From NCBI RefSeq assembly GCF_047549485.1, contig NZ_CP180191.1:3038001-3102000 (forward strand): DNA of 64,000 nt. Reading direction: 5' to 3'. The translations under genes and the position numbers were made by a program. This DNA is from Piscinibacterium candidicorallinum (GTDB lineage Bacteria; Pseudomonadota; Gammaproteobacteria; Burkholderiales; Burkholderiaceae_C). Of the stretch, positions 46,369 through 55,079 are shown one piece after another (the stretch's first letter is position 1; each line of letters opens with the position of its first letter). The notes beneath the pieces are model-generated. The model did no database searches, had not been told where the DNA came from, and saw only the letters and a list, made by a program, of their open reading frames with translations.

Positions 46369-49014
46369 ATGAATGATCGCGTTGCCCAATGGAGCGGCCC
46401 TGCGCGCCGGCTTGATGCCGCCGAGCGCACCAATGCCGAGCAGCCGATCACGCCGGACCGGATTACGCTGGTTTGGCGGCAGCATGTTCAGGCGCTGCCC
46501 ACGCATGAACAGCACGACGCCGCCGCGCTGGCGCGCGAGCTGCGCGGGCTGCGGCGTTGGCTGATCGGCAGCCTGGCTTGGCGGGATCTCGCGCACGACG
46601 CGCCGCTGGCCGAGATCGAGGCGGCAATGACCTGCTTTGCTGCCCTGGCGATCGACGCGTTGCTGCCTGCGCTGGTGGCCGAGACCGAGCGCCGCATGGG
46701 CCAACCAAGCGACGCCGAAGGCCAGCCGGTCGATCTGCTGGTGATCGGCATGGGCAAGCTGGGCGCCGGCGAGCTGAATGTGTCCTCGGACATTGATCTG
46801 GTGCTCGCCATCCCTGCCAACGGAGGGGCGAATGCAGACCACGATGCGCTGGAGTTTCACGCTCACGTGGCAGACCGACTGGCGACGCTGCTGCGCACCG
46901 AGGTCAGCCGAGATTTCGTGTTCCGTGTCGACACCCGCCTGCGACCCTTCGGCGATGTCGGCCCGCGCGTGATCACGCTCGATGCACTGGAGCACTACTT
47001 CATGGCGCACGGGCGCTTCTGGGAGCGCTGCGCCTGGTTGAAGGCGCGGGTGGTGAATGCGCCGGTCCGTATGTCGGCCCAGGCCTTTTCTGCGGCGTGC
47101 CAGCGTCTGGACGAGATGCGCCAGGCCTTCGTGTTCCGCCGCTACACGGACTACACCACCATCGACGGCCTGCGCGATCTGGCGGCACGTATTGGCGAGC
47201 AGCGCCGCGCCGCACAGCTCAAGTCGCGCGCCACGGCGGCATTTGGCGACGCGGACGTGAAGCTGGGCCGCGGCGGCATCCGCGAGATCGAATTCATCGC
47301 CCAAGGCCTGGCCATCACGCATGGCGGACGCAACCCCTGGCTGCGCGTGCCCGCCACGCGCACCCTGCTCACTCGCCTGGCCAGCGCCGGGCGGCTGGAA
47401 GCCGAGCACGCTGCATTCCTCGACCGCGCCTATGTGCTGCTGCGGCGCATCGAGCATGCCGTGCAATACGTGGCGGACCAGCAGACCCATGCCATTCCGC
47501 CGGACGACGCACAGCGCAGCGAACTCGCGACCATGATGGGATTCGAGACACTGGCGGGCTTCGACGAAGCCTTGAGCGAGATCCGCAGCCGCGTGGCGCA
47601 GCTCTTCGATCTGATCCTGCCGCCGCCCCTGGCCGCGCGCAGCACGCAGCTCGGCACCCGCACCGGCGAGACACCCTCACGCATCCTCACATGGCTTGCC
47701 GCGGCCAACCGCGAGAGCGAAACCACCCAGCGCAAGCTGGAGGCCGTGCTGTCGGCCTTTGATAACCGGTTTGCGCAGGACGAGACCGGCAACGAGGCCT
47801 TCACCCGCGCCGCGCGGCTGGCACAGACCATCATGAAGCGGCGCACCTATCTGGATCTGCTCTCCGCGCACCCGCCGGTGATGGATCGCGTCGCGCGCCT
47901 GGTGCAGGCCAGCCCCTTCGCGGCGGATTACCTCACGCGGCACCCCATTCTGCTCGATGAATTGATCGATCCACGCATCGGCTCGCGCGGCATCGACTGG
48001 GCCGCATTCGATGCCGAACTGGATGCGCAACTGGCAGGCGAGCTCGACACCGAGCGGCACATGAATGTGCTGCGCGACGCCCACCATGCCCAGGTGCTGC
48101 GCATCCTCGCGCTCGATCTGCAGGGATCGACACCGGTGGAAGCCATCTCGGATGAGCTTTCGCTGCTGGCCGACCGGCTGCTCGCCCGCGCCGTCGATTG
48201 CGCGTGGCGCGCGCTGAAGATCGACGGCCCGCGCCCGGCGCTTGCCGTGCTGGGTTACGGACGGCTGGGCGCCAAGGAAATGGGCTATGCCAGCGATCTG
48301 GATCTGGTGCTGATCAGCGAGGACGCGCCCGACGATGTCGAGCGCCTTACGCGCTGGGCGCAGCGCCTGCAAAGCTGGCTGAGCCTGGCGACCACGTCCG
48401 GCCGGCTGTTCGAGGTGGACCTGCGGCTTCGGCCGGACGGCGCGGCCGGTCTGCTGGTCACACCGCGCAGTGCATTCGAGCGCTACCACGAGACCTCGGC
48501 GCTCTGGGAAAAGCAGGCGCTCACGCGCGCGCGCTTCGTCACGGGCGACACCGCGCTGGGCGCATGGTTCGAGGATTGGCGCAGCCGCACGCTGGCCGCG
48601 CCGCGCAATCCCAAGGAGGTCGGCCGCGAAGTGAGCGCCATGCGCGTGCGCGTGCTCGACGGCCACCCGAACAAGACGCCGGACTTCGACTTGAAGCACG
48701 ACCCCGGCGGCCTGGTGGACATGGAATTTGCCGTGCAGGCGATGGTGCTGGCCCACGCCAGCCGCCATGCGGATCTGCTGGACAACGTCGGCACGCTGGC
48801 ACTGGCCGGGCGGCTGGGCGCGCACGGACTGGTGCCGCCTGAGATGGCGGACGCTGCGCGCGAAGGCTATCGGACGCTGCGCGGCCTGCAGCACGTGCTG
48901 CGCCTGCGCGGGGCGGACGTGGCGCGGATGGCACCCGCCGAAGCCTCAGGGCAACGTGCGGCGATCAGGGCTTTTGTCGCAGCTTGCGGCTTGGCGTTCC
49001 CCGAGCGTCGCTGA
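46369..49014 (+). CDS. glnE: Glutamine synthetase adenylyltransferase/deadenylylase
   Basis: Bifunctional enzyme controlling glutamine synthetase by attaching or removing AMP at a tyrosine. About 881 residues from ATG 46369; the frame is open 49 codons further upstream, but those codons show no family resemblance. Two nucleotidyltransferase domains are visible: VIGMGKLGAGELNVSSDIDL (deadenylylase half) and VLGYGRLGAKEMGYASDLDL (adenylylase half), each with the two catalytic Asp. The helical middle binds PII. Divergent from yhdP, an arrangement conserved in Burkholderiales. Confidence 0.93.
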   Translation: MNDRVAQWSGPARRLDAAERTNAEQPITPDRITLVWRQHVQALPTHEQHDAAALARELRGLRRWLIGSLAWRDLAHDAPLAEIEAAMTCFAALAIDALLPALVAETERRMGQPSDAEGQPVDLLVIGMGKLGAGELNVSSDIDLVLAIPANGGANADHDALEFHAHVADRLATLLRTEVSRDFVFRVDTRLRPFGDVGPRVITLDALEHYFMAHGRFWERCAWLKARVVNAPVRMSAQAFSAACQRLDEMRQAFVFRRYTDYTTIDGLRDLAARIGEQRRAAQLKSRATAAFGDADVKLGRGGIREIEFIAQGLAITHGGRNPWLRVPATRTLLTRLASAGRLEAEHAAFLDRAYVLLRRIEHAVQYVADQQTHAIPPDDAQRSELATMMGFETLAGFDEALSEIRSRVAQLFDLILPPPLAARSTQLGTRTGETPSRILTWLAAANRESETTQRKLEAVLSAFDNRFAQDETGNEAFTRAARLAQTIMKRRTYLDLLSAHPPVMDRVARLVQASPFAADYLTRHPILLDELIDPRIGSRGIDWAAFDAELDAQLAGELDTERHMNVLRDAHHAQVLRILALDLQGSTPVEAISDELSLLADRLLARAVDCAWRALKIDGPRPALAVLGYGRLGAKEMGYASDLDLVLISEDAPDDVERLTRWAQRLQSWLSLATTSGRLFEVDLRLRPDGAAGLLVTPRSAFERYHETSALWEKQALTRARFVTGDTALGAWFEDWRSRTLAAPRNPKEVGREVSAMRVRVLDGHPNKTPDFDLKHDPGGLVDMEFAVQAMVLAHASRHADLLDNVGTLALAGRLGAHGLVPPEMADAAREGYRTLRGLQHVLRLRGADVARMAPAEASGQRAAIRAFVAACGLAFPERR

Positions 49015-49017
49015 AGT

Positions 49018-49089
49018 CTATTTTCAATACTTCGTTGATAAGTAGCGCTCGAGTAGCGCTATTTTCAACACTTAATTGAATAGATCAAT
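49018..49089. repeat. Short AT-rich repeats between convergent genes
   Basis: Direct repeats CTATTTTCAAYACTT (49018-49032 and 49059-49073, one mismatch), AGTAGCGCT twice (49041-49049 and 49052-49060, 11 bases apart) and an inverted repeat ATTGA-ATAGA-TCAAT (49075-49089). They lie just after the glnE stop. The rest of 49015-49246 holds no gene. Confidence 0.5.
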
Positions 49090-49246
49090 CGACCCTTTTC
49101 CGCATAGGACATGCGGATCTTCAGGGATTTTCAGCGCCAGATTCGGTCGCGCATCTCACGCCGGATGACATTTACTGTCTCGCGCAGCAGGCGGCATCGG
49201 CCGAGGGGCCGCCGCCGGCCTTTGGAAACTCAGTCCTTGAGAAGCC

Positions 49247-50176
49247 TCAATCCTTGGCGCCCACCAGCCCCATGAGCTGTTCGCGGTCCACCTTGGGCGC
49301 CATCAGGCGCACTGCCTCGACCGTGAAGTCGCGCATGAACACGCCGCGACGCACCGCCAGGCGGGAGGTGTGGGTGCCGAACAGATGCCCGGCCGGGATG
49401 GCCTGCAGCGGCTGGTCGCGGTCTGGCTCATAGGCCATCTCGGCGATGATGCCCACGCCCAGGCCCATCTGTACGTAGGTCTTGATGACATCGGCGTCGA
49501 TGGCTTCCAGCACGATGTGCGGCTTGATGTTCTGCCCGCCGAAGGCCATGTCGATCCGTCCCCGGCCGGTGAACTGGCTTTCGTAGGTCACGATCGGGTG
49601 CCGCGCGATGTGCTTGAGTTCCAGATCCTTGGCGTGCTTGAGCAGCGCGTGCCCGGCGGGCGCCAGCACGACGTGCTGCCAGCTATAGCAGGGCAGCGTC
49701 ACCAGGTTGTCGAACAAGGTGAGCGCCTCGGTGGCCACGCCGATATCGGCCTGGCCGTGCGTGACCCAGTCGCCAATCTGGCGCGGCGTGCCCTGCAGCA
49801 AGGACAGCTGCACCTTGGGGTAGCGGGTGCGGAATTCGGCCAGCACCTTCGGCAGGAAATAGCGCGCCTGCGTGTGCGTGGTGGCGATCACCAGGCGACC
49901 ACTGTCCTCGTTGGCGTACTCGTGGCCCACCCGTTTGAGGTTCTCTACCTCGTTCAGGATGCGATCCACCACCTTGATGACCTCGCCACCCGGGCCGGTC
50001 AGGCCGGTCAGGCGCTTGCCGTGGCGCTGGAAGACGGCAAAGCCCAGCTCCTGCTCGAACTCAGCGATCGACTTGGACACGCCGGGCTGCGAGGCCATCA
50101 GCATGTCGGCGGCACGGGTCAGGGAGAACTTCTGCCGGACGATCTCTCGCACGGCGCGCATCTGCAGCAGGTTCAT
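49247..50176 (-). CDS. CysB-type LysR regulator
   Basis: 309 residues. The N-terminal HTH NLLQMRAVREIVRQKFSLTR and MASQPGVSKSIAEFEQELGF has the CysB/Cbl pattern (SQPGVSK). The effector domain shows ATTHTQARYFLPKV (sulfate or thiosulfate/O-acetylserine-binding strand of CysB proteins) and YVQMGLGVGIIAEMAYEP. The family controls sulfate uptake and cysteine synthesis genes. Start ATG 50176; the 444-base region upstream (50177-50620) contains a terminator and a candidate small RNA instead of a coding gene. Confidence 0.88.
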   Translation of the reverse strand: MNLLQMRAVREIVRQKFSLTRAADMLMASQPGVSKSIAEFEQELGFAVFQRHGKRLTGLTGPGGEVIKVVDRILNEVENLKRVGHEYANEDSGRLVIATTHTQARYFLPKVLAEFRTRYPKVQLSLLQGTPRQIGDWVTHGQADIGVATEALTLFDNLVTLPCYSWQHVVLAPAGHALLKHAKDLELKHIARHPIVTYESQFTGRGRIDMAFGGQNIKPHIVLEAIDADVIKTYVQMGLGVGIIAEMAYEPDRDQPLQAIPAGHLFGTHTSRLAVRRGVFMRDFTVEAVRLMAPKVDREQLMGLVGAKD

Positions 50177-50336
50177 GGCAGGGGCTACGGAGTTGGGGCT
50201 GCGCTGCGGGCGGCCCGGACGCCGGGCGGAGTTTGAGCGCTCAAACCTCGCAGGGTAGCAAGCCCGCAGCGCTGGCAGGCGCAGCGCGTGCGAAATGCTT
50301 ACTTCAGAACCGCGCGGCCCAGGCAGTCGCGCAGGC

Positions 50337-50366
50337 AAAAAAAAGCGCATCCCTGGGGATGCGCTT
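50337..50366 (-). terminator. Rho-independent terminator upstream of the cysB-like gene
   Basis: Stem AAGCGCATCC / GGATGCGCTT, loop CTGG, with a run of eight A (U on the minus strand) at 50337-50344. It lies 161 bases before the cysB-like start and 255 bases after the lptG stop. Confidence 0.88.
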
Positions 50367-50447
50367 CAAAAGGGCAGCAGAGCTGCCTCTCCTCCTCCTC
50401 GAATTCAAGCCAGGTGCGTTACCGCAGCGCTGACTCAAACTCAAAGC
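50337..50447 (-). ncRNA. Candidate small RNA or attenuated leader ahead of the cysB-like gene
   Basis: A promoter (see 50454-50482) and a strong terminator frame about 110 bases without a convincing open frame. Inside are a hairpin GGCAGC-AGA-GCTGCC (50373-50387) and a run GAGGAGGAGGAG on the minus strand next to it. It could be a free small RNA, or a leader that controls read-through into the cysB-like gene, since the gene continues on the same strand. It rests on motif reading only. Confidence 0.35.
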
Positions 50448-50453
50448 AAAGGA

Positions 50454-50482
50454 AGCATAGTGAAGCCAATTCGTTCCGTCCA
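50454..50482 (-). promoter_or_regulatory. Sigma70-type promoter for the candidate small RNA
   Basis: On the minus strand: TGGACG (50477-50482), 17 bases, TATGCT (50454-50459). Both boxes are near-consensus (4 of 6 each). Start would be about 50447. Upstream at 50505-50518 is a hairpin CTACCG-TG-CGGTAG. Nothing else is recognisable from 50483 to 50620. Confidence 0.4.
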
Positions 50483-50620
50483 GCGAAACGCCCTCTAATC
50501 GTCACTACCGTGCGGTAGACAATGGGGCTGTTGCATGGCAAGGACAGGGGTTTGTCTTGATCCCTGCTGCAACCGAAACGATTGACCGACCAAAGCAGTC
50601 GGGCATCGAGCAGGCGGCAC

Positions 50621-51754
50621 TCAACGCGTGCGCTGCACCCACCACAGCAGGGCTGCGGCCAAGGCCAGGCCCACCAGCAAGGGCGCCACCGCGGTGAACA
50701 GGGGCGGCCAGGTGTTGAGGTTGCCCAGATGGGAGAAGAGTCTGTTCAGGGTGTGAAACAGCACGCCCAGCAGAATGCCGACGAACATCTTTGCGCTCAC
50801 GCCCCCGGCACGCGACTGCAGGAAGGCAAAGGGCAGCGCGAGCAGCAACATGACGATGACGGACAGCGGCACGAACAGCTTCTGATAGAAGGCCTGCTCC
50901 AGCGCCGTGGTGCGCTGCTGGTTCTCGGCCAGGAAGCGGATCGTCCGCCCCAGTTCGATCAGGCTCATTTCTTCGGCTGTTCGTGAAATCGAGCCGAACA
51001 CCTTGGGCGACACCGCGGTGTTCCACATCCAGGAGTCCATGGTGCCCGCCTGCGTCGAGACGGACTCACCCAAGGGCCCGAGCGCCCGGGCAAAGCGAAC
51101 CTCCTGCACGCCATGCAGCATCCAGCCGCCGGGGGCGACTTCGCCACGCTGCGCCGTGATCACGCGCGTCAGCCGGCGCTCGGCATCGAACTCATAGAGG
51201 CTGACACGCTCCACCCGCCCGTCCGGAGCAAGGCGTCCGGCGTTGGCATAGCGTGTGAATCCCGGCGCAAGCCCGGTGTTGTCCTTGAGCCACCGCCCGC
51301 TGGCCAGCTCCTGCCCTGCCGCCACCTGCAAGGCAGACAGGCGCAGCGTCTCCGCCCGTTGCACAGACCAGGGCGTAACTACATCGGACACGATCCACAC
51401 CACTGCGGCAAACGGCAGTGCGATCAGCACGATCCACACCGCCAGGCGCCGCGTGGACAAGCCGGCAGCGCGCAGGATCGTGATCTCGCTGCCGCTGGCC
51501 AGCTGGGCCAGCGCCACGATGCCGCCAATCAGCGCTGCCACGGGCGCTAGCTCGGCAATGTTGGCGGGCACTTGCAGCGCCGCCCAGGTCAGCATCTTGG
51601 TCAGCGTGTAGGTGCCGCGGCCGACCTTGTCGATCTCGTCCAGGATCCCGAAGAACAGGAACAGGGTGACGAAGGCCAGCAGCGTCAGCGCCGTCATGTG
51701 GGCCATGTTGCGGGCCAGATAGAGCAGCGCCACCGGAGGCGCGCGCAGCCTCAT
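50621..51754 (-). CDS. lptG: LPS export permease LptG
   Basis: Inner-membrane subunit of the LptB2FG transporter that extracts LPS and drives it along the Lpt bridge. 377 residues: N-terminal helices with LLAFVTLFLFFGILDEIDKVG, a periplasmic jelly-roll domain (about 110-280), and C-terminal helices with MLLLALPFAFLQSRAGGVSA. The E. coli protein has 360 residues. The ATG overlaps the lptF stop (ATGA). LptA, B, C and D are not in the window. Confidence 0.93.
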   Translation of the reverse strand: MRLRAPPVALLYLARNMAHMTALTLLAFVTLFLFFGILDEIDKVGRGTYTLTKMLTWAALQVPANIAELAPVAALIGGIVALAQLASGSEITILRAAGLSTRRLAVWIVLIALPFAAVVWIVSDVVTPWSVQRAETLRLSALQVAAGQELASGRWLKDNTGLAPGFTRYANAGRLAPDGRVERVSLYEFDAERRLTRVITAQRGEVAPGGWMLHGVQEVRFARALGPLGESVSTQAGTMDSWMWNTAVSPKVFGSISRTAEEMSLIELGRTIRFLAENQQRTTALEQAFYQKLFVPLSVIVMLLLALPFAFLQSRAGGVSAKMFVGILLGVLFHTLNRLFSHLGNLNTWPPLFTAVAPLLVGLALAAALLWWVQRTR

Positions 51755-52875
51755 GGCGCGCCCCCCGCACTGCGGCGCCCGGCCAGTAGCTCGCGCAGCC
51801 AGGCGACGAGGCCGCGGCCCTTGGGCTGATCGCGCAGCGCAGTAAAGACCAGCGCCGCTACGAGCACCGTGCCGTGCAGCACGAGCATGCCCGGCAGCAG
51901 ATCGGTCTTGCCGGACGCCACGCGGGACTGGATCAGCGTGGTGAGGTTCACATAGGTCGCAAACACCAGCAGCGCAATGATGAAGGGTGTCGCCCGCCCG
52001 GAGCGCGGATTGAAATACGACAGCGGCAGCGCAAGCAGCGCCAACAGCACCCCCACCAGCGGCAGCGACAGCCGCCAGAAGAGCTCCCCGCGGTAGGGCG
52101 CCTCGGTCTTGGAAAGCAGCGCCCAGGTCCCCGTCAGCTTCGGTGTGTTGAGGTCAGCCAGCTGCAGCGGGCGATCATCCAGCCGGATCGTGTAACGCCC
52201 GAACTCCATCAGGCGCGCATCTGCCTGCCCCGAGCTGAGGTCATAGCGGCGCCCCTCATCCAGGATCAGGAATCGGACGCCGTCGCGGATCTCGATGCGC
52301 CCGCGACTGGCCACCACCAGACCGGTACGGCCCGGCTCGGTCAGCCGGATGAACACGTTGCGCACCTGATTGCTCTGTTCGTCGATCGACTGCACGTAGA
52401 ACACCCGCTGGCCGTTGGCGGACTCACGAAACTGCCCGGCGGCCATGCGCGATACATCGTCGCGCTTCTGGAAGGCGTCTCGATACACGGCGATCTGCTG
52501 ATTCGCCCAGGGCGAGACGATCATGCCGACAAACAGCGACAGCAGCGCCACCGGCAGCACGAAGCGCAGGACCGGCCGTACCCAGTTCCATAGCGACACG
52601 CCCGAGGCGGTCCACACCACCATCTCGCTGTCGCGGTACATGCGCGTGAGCACCATCAGCACCGCCACGAAGACGGAGAGATTGAGCATCATCGGCAAAT
52701 AGTTCAACAAGGTGAACCCGAGAATCAGGAACACGCTCTGCGGATCCAGACGGCCGCTGGCGGCCTGACCCAGCACGCGGATCAGCGCCATCGTCGTGGT
52801 GATAATGAACAAGGTGGCGAAGACGCCCAGCGCCAGGGTGCGTAGCTCAGCAGTGAAGGCGCGGTGGTAGAGCAT
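51751..52875 (-). CDS. lptF: LPS export permease LptF
   Basis: Partner of LptG in the same complex; 374 residues (E. coli 366). It begins MLYHRAFTAELRTLALGVFA, three N-terminal helices include LGFTLLNYLPMMLNLSVFVA, then a periplasmic domain (about 110-260) and C-terminal helices with LLALLALPLSYFNPRSGRA. The frame remains open far upstream but the ATG at 52875 fits the family's start. It is divergent from pepA across 261 bases with AT-rich promoter-like stretches. Confidence 0.93.
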   Translation of the reverse strand: MLYHRAFTAELRTLALGVFATLFIITTTMALIRVLGQAASGRLDPQSVFLILGFTLLNYLPMMLNLSVFVAVLMVLTRMYRDSEMVVWTASGVSLWNWVRPVLRFVLPVALLSLFVGMIVSPWANQQIAVYRDAFQKRDDVSRMAAGQFRESANGQRVFYVQSIDEQSNQVRNVFIRLTEPGRTGLVVASRGRIEIRDGVRFLILDEGRRYDLSSGQADARLMEFGRYTIRLDDRPLQLADLNTPKLTGTWALLSKTEAPYRGELFWRLSLPLVGVLLALLALPLSYFNPRSGRATPFIIALLVFATYVNLTTLIQSRVASGKTDLLPGMLVLHGTVLVAALVFTALRDQPKGRGLVAWLRELLAGRRSAGGAP

Positions 52876-53136
52876 CCGGTGTGGGCGTGGGCGCGTGGTG
52901 GCGTGGTCGGGGCCTGTAGGGCGGGCAGTCTGGAAGAGTTCTCTGGCCCGGTCGGGGGCCCACGCCGGCCTGCGCCAGAGCGGGCGAGGGGCCCGGTCCG
53001 TTTTGACGTAGCTGAGCGGGCCTTCAATAATCCAAGGCTTGTCCAGAACACACCCGGGCCGCAAACCCGGGATCATGCGTCGGCGGCTTGAGCGCTGCCA
53101 ACGCGAGCTTTGAACGACTTTCCCTCGGAAACGCCA

Positions 53137-54621
53137 ATGAAATTTATCACGCAGGTCTCTCTCGCCCCCGCTGCTGCCAGCGCCAAGTTCGCCACGGATG
53201 CCGTGGTCGTCGGTGTGTTCCAGGGCAGCGACGGAAAGACCGTGGCCAGCGCCGAAGCACAGGCCCTGATCAAGCGTGGCACCGTGGCTGCCTCGCTTGT
53301 TGCCGATGCCGCAGCTGGCTCGGGCCGCGTTACCCACCTCACGGGTGCGGATGGCACGCGGGTGTTCGTCGTGGGCCTGGGCAATGCAGACAAGCTGGAC
53401 GCCAAGTCCTTCACCCAGGCCGCCAAGGCGGCATTTGGAGTCGTGACCGGCACCTCTGCCAAGAGCGTGGCTTTCGGCCTGATGGATGCCAAGGCCAAGG
53501 GCCTGGACCTGGCGGGCAAGGCGCGCATCGCTGCCACTGCTGCGGTGGAAGCGAGCTACCGCTTCGATATCACCAAGAGCAAGAAGGACCCCGCGGTGGC
53601 GCTGGCGACGGTCTCACTGGTGGTCGAATCCTCGCAGGCCAAGACGGCGCTGGCCGCCGCCGCGACCGGCGAGGCTCTGGGCGAGGGCATCAACCTCACC
53701 CGCACCCTGGGCAATCTGCCCGGCAACATCTGCACACCGACCTATCTGGCCAATGAAGCCAAGAAGCTCGCCAAGACCTACAAGCTGGGCGTGGAGGTGC
53801 TGGACAAGAAGCAGTGCGAAGCCCTGAAGATGGGCAGCTTCCTGTCGGTGGCCAAGGGCAGCGACGAAGCGCCCAAGTTCATCGTGCTCAAGTACACCGG
53901 TGCCGGCAAGGCCGCGCCCCATGTGCTGGTGGGCAAGGGCATCACCTTCGATTCCGGCGGCATCTCCATCAAGCCAGGCGAGGGCATGGACGAGATGAAG
54001 TTCGACATGTGCGGTGCCGCCAGCGTGATCGGTACCTTCCGCGCCATCGCCCAGATCAAGCCGAAGATCAACCTCGTCGGTCTGATTCCGGCCTGCGAGA
54101 ACATGCCCAGCGGCCGCGCCAACAAGCCCGGTGACATCGTCACCAGCATGAGCGGCCAGACCATCGAGATCCTGAACACGGACGCCGAAGGCCGCCTGAT
54201 CCTGAACGACGCCCTGACCTACGCCAAGCGTTTCAAGCCGGCCAGCGTCGTGGATATCGCCACCCTGACCGGCGCCTGCGTGATCGCACTCGGCCATGTG
54301 CATACCGGCCTGTTCACCAAGGACGAAAAGCTCGCCGCCGATCTGCTGGCCGCAGGCCACGCCACCGGCGACACCGCGTGGCGCATGCCGCTGGACGATG
54401 ACTACCAGGACATGCTCAAGAGCAACTTCGCAGACATGGCCAATATTGGTGGCCGCCCTGGCGGCGCCATCACGGCGGCCTGCTTCCTCGCCCGCTACGC
54501 TGAAGATCTGCCCTGGGCTCACCTGGATATCGCGGGCACGGCATGGAAGAGCGGTGCTGCCAAGGGCGCCACGGGCCGCCCGGTCAGCCTGCTGACGCAC
54601 TACCTGCTAGGTCAGGCCTGA
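53137..54621 (+). CDS. pepA: Leucyl aminopeptidase (cytosol aminopeptidase)
   Basis: Dimetal M17 aminopeptidase of 494 residues, hexameric in E. coli, where it also acts as a DNA-binding protein. The metal and active-site motifs are GKGITFDSGGISIKPGEGMD, the family signature NTDAEGRLILNDALTYA and the C-terminal catalytic GRPGGAITAACFLA. The N-terminal macro-like domain (1-165) is variable. Start at ATG 53137 (MKFITQVSLAP). First gene of a pepA-holC-DUF2486-like-valS row on the plus strand, divergent from lptF. Confidence 0.96.
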   Translation: MKFITQVSLAPAAASAKFATDAVVVGVFQGSDGKTVASAEAQALIKRGTVAASLVADAAAGSGRVTHLTGADGTRVFVVGLGNADKLDAKSFTQAAKAAFGVVTGTSAKSVAFGLMDAKAKGLDLAGKARIAATAAVEASYRFDITKSKKDPAVALATVSLVVESSQAKTALAAAATGEALGEGINLTRTLGNLPGNICTPTYLANEAKKLAKTYKLGVEVLDKKQCEALKMGSFLSVAKGSDEAPKFIVLKYTGAGKAAPHVLVGKGITFDSGGISIKPGEGMDEMKFDMCGAASVIGTFRAIAQIKPKINLVGLIPACENMPSGRANKPGDIVTSMSGQTIEILNTDAEGRLILNDALTYAKRFKPASVVDIATLTGACVIALGHVHTGLFTKDEKLAADLLAAGHATGDTAWRMPLDDDYQDMLKSNFADMANIGGRPGGAITAACFLARYAEDLPWAHLDIAGTAWKSGAAKGATGRPVSLLTHYLLGQA

Positions 54622-54646
54622 TCACGCTCACTCAAGGCACACCGGC

Positions 54647-55066
54647 ATGACCCGGATCGACTTCCATACGGGTCTGCCGGACAAGCTCGCCTATTGCTGC
54701 CGCCTGCTGCGCAAGGTGCAGGCGGCCGGCCAGAAAGCACTCGTCTATAGCAGCGATGCCCAAGCGCTGGCGGAACTCGACCGGCAGCTCTGGACCTTCT
54801 CGCAGCTTGACTTTTTGCCGCATCAGTACGCGCACGAAGCTGACCCCGATCTGGCCGTCGCGCTGCTCACGGGCAGCGAGGCGCCCGGGCAGCACCATCG
54901 CCTGCTCATCAATCTCGACATCGGTCATCCGCCGGCTTATGCCAGCCACGAGCGCCTGATCGAGCTGGTAGGCACTGAGGCCGAAGACGCACAGGCCGGG
55001 CGGCAGCGTTTCAAGTTCTATCGGGATCAGGGTTACCCTTTGCAGCATCACGTTGCCGGCGCCTGA
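54647..55066 (+). CDS. holC: DNA polymerase III chi subunit
   Basis: 139-residue clamp-loader accessory protein that binds the psi subunit and SSB. It begins TRIDFHTGLPDKLAYCCRLL and has KALVYSSDAQALAELDRQLW, LPHQYAHEADP and the C-terminal RFKFYRDQGYPLQHHVAGA, as in HolC (E. coli 147 residues). It lies 25 bases after pepA, upstream of valS, the same order as in E. coli. Confidence 0.93.
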   Translation: MTRIDFHTGLPDKLAYCCRLLRKVQAAGQKALVYSSDAQALAELDRQLWTFSQLDFLPHQYAHEADPDLAVALLTGSEAPGQHHRLLINLDIGHPPAYASHERLIELVGTEAEDAQAGRQRFKFYRDQGYPLQHHVAGA

Positions 55067-55079
55067 GCGCCCAGGGTCG

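Noticed and set aside
46216..47490. 425-codon upstream extension of yhdP
   Set aside because: It overlaps glnE in the antisense direction; the first membrane helix and the family start fit 46215.
50505..51026. Minus-strand open frame between the cysB-like gene and lptG
   Set aside because: It lies within lptG in another frame and extends only into low-information sequence.
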